Part shown: positions 61,129-64,000 of the stretch, one piece after another
Layout: every line of letters starts with the position of its first letter
Position numbering within the stretch: position 1 is the stretch's first letter
Assembly: GCF_014235185.1 (NCBI RefSeq)
Contig: NZ_CP060131.1
Location: 193,501-257,500, forward strand
Length of the DNA: 64,000 nt
Reading direction: 5' to 3'
DNA from: Pseudonocardia petroleophila
Lineage (GTDB): Bacteria > Actinomycetota > Actinomycetes > Mycobacteriales > Pseudonocardiaceae
Position numbers and translations under genes: made by a program
The notes under the pieces: model-generated
Told to the model about the DNA's origin: nothing
What the model saw: only the letters and a program-made list of their open reading frames with translations
Database searches by the model: none

Positions 61129-61584
61129 TCAGGCCCCGATCTCCTCGATCGTGGCGTCGTAGAGGTAGGCCTCGGTCTCGTACTCCTCGTACATGTCGTA
61201 CTGCACCGGCGGCACGCCCTCCGACTCGGCGAAGCGGTGGTACTGCCCGACCGTGCCGACCACCCGGACGACCTCGCCCTGCCGCACCTCGGTCGGCGCC
61301 GCCGTCTGCACGAGCAGGCTGTCCTCGCCGTACTCCTGCCCGGCGAGCTCGAAGCTGCTCGGGTCCAGGACGTCGGTCACCTCCGCGCTGACGGTGACCC
61401 GCTGCCCGAGGTACTCCCCCTCGTAGAAGTTCTGCGGCTCCTGGATCTCCTCGATGGTCACCCCGCTCTCCGGGCCCGCGGTCTCCTGGGTCGAGCAGGC
61501 CCCGAGGACGGCGGCGCAGAGAACGGCGACGGTGCCTGCCGTCACGGCGCGCATGGACGGTCGGGGCCGGGGAGTGGAGTTCAT
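61129..61584 (-). CDS. OB-fold-like secreted lipoprotein (paralogue 2)
   Basis: 151-aa lipoprotein with lipobox VLGAC and a mature domain YLGQRVTVSAEVTDVLDPSS ... EVVRVVGTVGQYHRFAESEG, related to 51262-51762. ATG 61584 lies only 6 bp from the GAGTAC element of site P4, so the mRNA may be leaderless. Function unknown. Confidence 0.85.
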   Translation of the reverse strand: MNSTPRPRPSMRAVTAGTVAVLCAAVLGACSTQETAGPESGVTIEEIQEPQNFYEGEYLGQRVTVSAEVTDVLDPSSFELAGQEYGEDSLLVQTAAPTEVRQGEVVRVVGTVGQYHRFAESEGVPPVQYDMYEEYETEAYLYDATIEEIGA

Positions 61585-61590
61585 GAGTCC

Positions 61591-61620
61591 GAGTACCACG
61601 CAACGGTTGCGAGTATGCAC
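61591..61620. promoter_or_regulatory. GCAAYNRTTGC site P4 (divergent lipoprotein genes)
   Basis: GCAACGGTTGC at 61600-61610 with left flank GAGTACCAC and right flank GAGTATGCAC. On the plus strand TATGCA is a plausible -10, giving a start about 23 nt before ATG 61650; on the minus strand GTACTC would place the start at the ATG of 61584. Confidence 0.75.
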
Positions 61621-61649
61621 CATCGACGACGATCACAGGAGGAGACCGG

Positions 61650-62249
61650 ATGCTCGGGACGAGGGCCACGCTGCTCGGCGCGGCGTGTGTGTTGGCGCTC
61701 AGCGGCTGCGGGGCCGGGCAGGAGGCGGCGACCGCGAACCAGGTGACCGCCTCGGGAGGGTCGGCGGGGTCGGCGGGGTCGCTGATGGTCCGCAACGCGC
61801 AGTTCGCCTGGTCCGACCCCGTGCCCGGGGGCCTCGTGTACCCGGCAGGCTCCGACGCGGCGCTGCAGGTCACGATCGTCAACGAGAAGTCCGACGGCCT
61901 CGACGACGGCGACCGGCTGGTGGCGGTGTCCAGCCCGGTCGCGGCCGGCGGCCGGATCGTGGGCGACGCCGCCATCCCGGACGGGCAGGTCCTCACCGCG
62001 GGCTACGACCAGCCGGTCGCGTCGATCGAGCGGCCCGGCACCAGCTCCGTCGACATCGCGCTGGTGGGTCTGACCACCCCGCTGCGGGCCGGACTGACCT
62101 ACCCGGTGGTGTTCACCTTCGAGAACGCGGGCGAGGTCCGGCTGGAGGTCGGGGTGGAGAACCCGCAGGTCCTGCCGCCCCGCGCCCGCGACGGCGAGGA
62201 GGAGGACCCGTCGTTCCTGGAGACCGGTCCCGACGTCGCACCCCGCTGA
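61650..62249 (+). CDS. LpqE-like lipoprotein
   Basis: 199-aa lipoprotein (lipobox LSGC) with an immunoglobulin-like beta fold: LMVRNAQFAWSDPVPGGLVY, ALQVTIVNEKSDGLDDGDRL and YPVVFTFENAGEVRLEVGVE. It resembles LpqE and copper chaperone PCu(A)C-like proteins, but the usual H/M copper motif is not evident, so metal binding is doubtful. AGGAGG precedes ATG 61650. Divergent from the OB-fold lipoprotein through site P4. Confidence 0.82.
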   Translation: MLGTRATLLGAACVLALSGCGAGQEAATANQVTASGGSAGSAGSLMVRNAQFAWSDPVPGGLVYPAGSDAALQVTIVNEKSDGLDDGDRLVAVSSPVAAGGRIVGDAAIPDGQVLTAGYDQPVASIERPGTSSVDIALVGLTTPLRAGLTYPVVFTFENAGEVRLEVGVENPQVLPPRARDGEEEDPSFLETGPDVAPR

Positions 62250-62261
62250 GCACCCGGGTGC

Positions 62262-62272
62262 GCAATCGTTGC
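62262..62272. promoter_or_regulatory. GCAAYNRTTGC site P5 (general stress protein)
   Basis: GCAATCGTTGC at 62262-62272, directly after the LpqE-like gene and 112 bp before the stress protein GTG. The core is perfect, but the flanks (GGGTGC left, GTCGTTGTG right) differ from P1-P4. Confidence 0.6.
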
Positions 62273-62383
62273 GTCGTTGTGACCGGATGGCCCGCCGTCG
62301 CGGGTACCCAGGAGGGTGAGCGCACCGAACCGCTCCTCCCGCCCGAGACGCCGACGAGCCCGACCCGACCTCCAGGAGCACTC

Positions 62384-62848
62384 GTGCAGAACCCCAGCAA
62401 GATCGTGGCCTCCTACCCCGACTACGCCGACGCCCAGCGGGTCGTCGACGCGCTGGCCGACCAGCACTTCCCGGTCGGCGGACTGGCGATCGTCGGCGCC
62501 AACCTGCAGTCCTTCGAGCAGATCACCGGGCGCCGCGGCCTCGCCCGCGCGGCCGCGTCGGGGCTCACCAGCGGCGCGCTCACCGGCGCCCTGATCGGCT
62601 GGCTGCTCGGCCTCTTCAACATCGCCCAACCCCTGGTGTCCTCGCTGGTGATGGCGCTGTTCGGCGTGGTCGTCGGCGGGGTCATCGGGCTGGTACTCGG
62701 GCTGGTCGCGCACCTGGCGAGCGGCGGGCGCCGCGACTTCTCCTCGATCTCCTCGGTCCGCGCCGAGCGCTACGACGTGCTGGCCGTCACCGAGATCGCC
62801 GACGAGGCCGAGCTCGCCATCCGGGAGCTGAAGCCCGCCAGCAGGTGA
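62384..62848 (+). CDS. general stress protein with TM helices (GS17M/YflT-like)
   Basis: 154-aa protein: N-terminal IVASYPDYADAQRVVDALAD (the general-stress-protein YflT-like domain), then AAASGLTSGALTGALIGWLL and VMALFGVVVGGVIGLVLGLV, two TM helices, and a C-terminal ISSVRAERYDVLAVTEIADE. GTG 62384 has AGGAG 7 nt upstream. Common in actinobacterial stress regulons. Confidence 0.9.
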   Translation: MQNPSKIVASYPDYADAQRVVDALADQHFPVGGLAIVGANLQSFEQITGRRGLARAAASGLTSGALTGALIGWLLGLFNIAQPLVSSLVMALFGVVVGGVIGLVLGLVAHLASGGRRDFSSISSVRAERYDVLAVTEIADEAELAIRELKPASR

Positions 62849-62981
62849 CGCCGGCCGCGACAGCGGCGACATCCCGACCTCGTGGTCGACACGGTGCTGA
62901 TGCCCCCAGCCGCCGATCCGATCACGTGCCCGCGCGGGCGGCCCGGTCCGGGCCGTCCGCGCACCCGATCCAGGAGCTGAC

Positions 62982-64000
62982 ATGCCCTCCACCCGTCTCG
63001 GCGTCGCGCAGTCCGCGTTCGTGGGGTTCCTCGCCGTGGCCATGGCCCTCGCCGCCGGCCACCTCGTCGCCGGCCTGCTGCTGAGCCCGTCCGCCTCGCC
63101 GTTCCTCGCCGTCGGCAACGCCGCGATCGACCGCACCCCGACCCCGGTGAAGAACTTCGCCGTGCAGCAGTTCGGCACGAACGACAAGCTCGCCCTGCTG
63201 ATCGGGATGGCGGTGGTCATCGCGCTCGTCGCGGTGGCCGCCGGGCTCCTGTCGCGGCGCTCGCCCGTCCCCGGCCTCGTGATCGTCGGGCTGCTGGGCG
63301 GGCTCGGCCTGCTGGCCGTGGCCGAGCAGGCCGGCACCTCGGGGCCCACGCTGCTGGCCCCGCTCGCCTCCCTCCTGGCCGGGGTCGGGGCCTTCTGGGG
63401 ACTGCACGCCCTGGCCCGCAGCACGCACCGCGACCCCACCCCGGACCGTCGACGGGGGGTCCCCCGCCGCGAGTTCCTCGTCGCCTCCGGCAGCGTCGCC
63501 GCCGGAGCCGCGCTGATGGGCGTGGGCGGCGAGCTGCTGTCGCGCCGCGTCGACGTCGCCGCCTCCCGCGCCGCCGTCGGCCCGCTCGTCCCCGCCGCAC
63601 CCTCCCCGCCGATCCCGGCCGGGGCCGCCTTCCCCGAGCTGGGCACCCCCACCTTCCTCACCCCGGCCGCCGAGTTCTACCGCGTCGACGTCAACCTCAC
63701 CGTGCCCCAGCTCCGCGCCGAGGACGCCCGGCTGCGGATCACCGGCCTGGTCGACCGCGAGATCGAGCTCACCTACGACGACGTCCGCGCCCACCGGCTC
63801 GTCGAGCGCCCGATCACGATGACCTGCGTGTCCAACTACGTCGGCGGCCCCTACGTCTCCACCGCCGCGTTCATCGGCGTCCCGCTCACCGACCTCCTGC
63901 TCGAGGCCGGCGTCCGGCCCGAGGCCACCCAGCTGATCGGGCGCTCCGTCGACGGGTTCACCATCGGCACCCCGCTGCGCCGGGTGCTCCAGGCCGAGGA
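62982..64000 (+). CDS. sulfite-oxidase-like molybdopterin oxidoreductase, 3' end cut by window
   Basis: Incomplete, 339 codons visible. Several N-terminal TM helices (FVGFLAVAMALAAGHLVAGL, LALLIGMAVVIALVAVAAGL, VIVGLLGGLGLLAV) lead to a Tat-like RRGVPRREFLVASGSVAAG and then a molybdopterin domain: FYRVDVNLTVPQLRAEDARL, the Cys motif in ITMTCVSNYVGGPYVS and VDGFTIGTPLRR. GGAG lies 7 nt before ATG 62982. The dimer domain would follow outside. It resembles membrane-anchored YedY-type enzymes. Confidence 0.88.
   Translation, partial: MPSTRLGVAQSAFVGFLAVAMALAAGHLVAGLLLSPSASPFLAVGNAAIDRTPTPVKNFAVQQFGTNDKLALLIGMAVVIALVAVAAGLLSRRSPVPGLVIVGLLGGLGLLAVAEQAGTSGPTLLAPLASLLAGVGAFWGLHALARSTHRDPTPDRRRGVPRREFLVASGSVAAGAALMGVGGELLSRRVDVAASRAAVGPLVPAAPSPPIPAGAAFPELGTPTFLTPAAEFYRVDVNLTVPQLRAEDARLRITGLVDREIELTYDDVRAHRLVERPITMTCVSNYVGGPYVSTAAFIGVPLTDLLLEAGVRPEATQLIGRSVDGFTIGTPLRRVLQAE

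Overview
The window is very GC-rich DNA from an actinobacterium, most likely Pseudonocardiaceae (inference). Supporting signs are heavy G/C third positions, frequent GTG starts, ATGA/GTGA stop-start overlaps, a WhiB regulator, UPF0182, DUF3159 and DUF3040-type proteins, a GerMN lipoprotein behind a two-component system, and many Cys-anchored lipoproteins. No rRNA, CRISPR array or replication origin was seen; there is one tRNA.

Layout. (1) 1-5,420 is ordinary chromosome: an SDR oxidoreductase, an M20 peptidase, and a two-component pair split by an ATP-grasp gene. (2) 5,468-8,394 is a decayed integrated element beside tRNA-Leu(GAG): an AbrB-like protein, a tyrosine recombinase, a RelE/DUF6247-type toxin-antitoxin pair and an inverted integrase fragment. 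(3) 8,393-47,622 is a large accessory, xenobiotic-response-like region. It holds two MerR paralogues, three giant LuxR/LAL ATPase regulators, three S9 prolyl-oligopeptidase copies (one intact, one lacking its active-site Ser, one frameshifted), two LLM flavin oxidoreductases, esterases and alpha/beta hydrolases, a class A beta-lactamase, SMR and MFS exporters, RidA/RraA proteins, a TetR/AKR/LLM module, an IS481-type element and an IS3-type element. (4) 47,675-64,000 is an envelope and stress region: an acetate-type transporter, a response regulator with a frameshifted kinase and GerMN lipoprotein, OB-fold-like lipoproteins, two sulfite-oxidase-like molybdoenzymes, a K+ channel, YrhK, UPF0182, a fasciclin lipoprotein, an LpqE-like protein and a general stress protein.

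The main finding is two dispersed cis-regulatory codes. In region 3, seven promoters share a MerR-type architecture: TTGA(C/G), a spacer of exactly 19 bp carrying TGCCG...CGGCA, then a T....T -10. They sit 24-45 nt upstream (predicted start site to start codon) of DUF3159, a membrane protein, the LLM/peptidase operon, a carboxylesterase, an alpha/beta hydrolase lipoprotein, an MFS exporter and the beta-lactamase operon. This implies one co-inducible regulon controlled by one or both MerR paralogues. In region 4, five intergenic sites share the palindrome GCAAYNRTTGC with -10-like sequences on one or both flanks, next to transport, two-component, YrhK, UPF0182, lipoprotein and stress genes.

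The region also shows active decay: an IS481 element inserted in the CTAG shared by the stop codons of convergent tetR and SDR genes, a 122-bp tandem duplication, multiple frameshifts, an in-frame UGA, and a 12-bp deletion that removes a catalytic serine.
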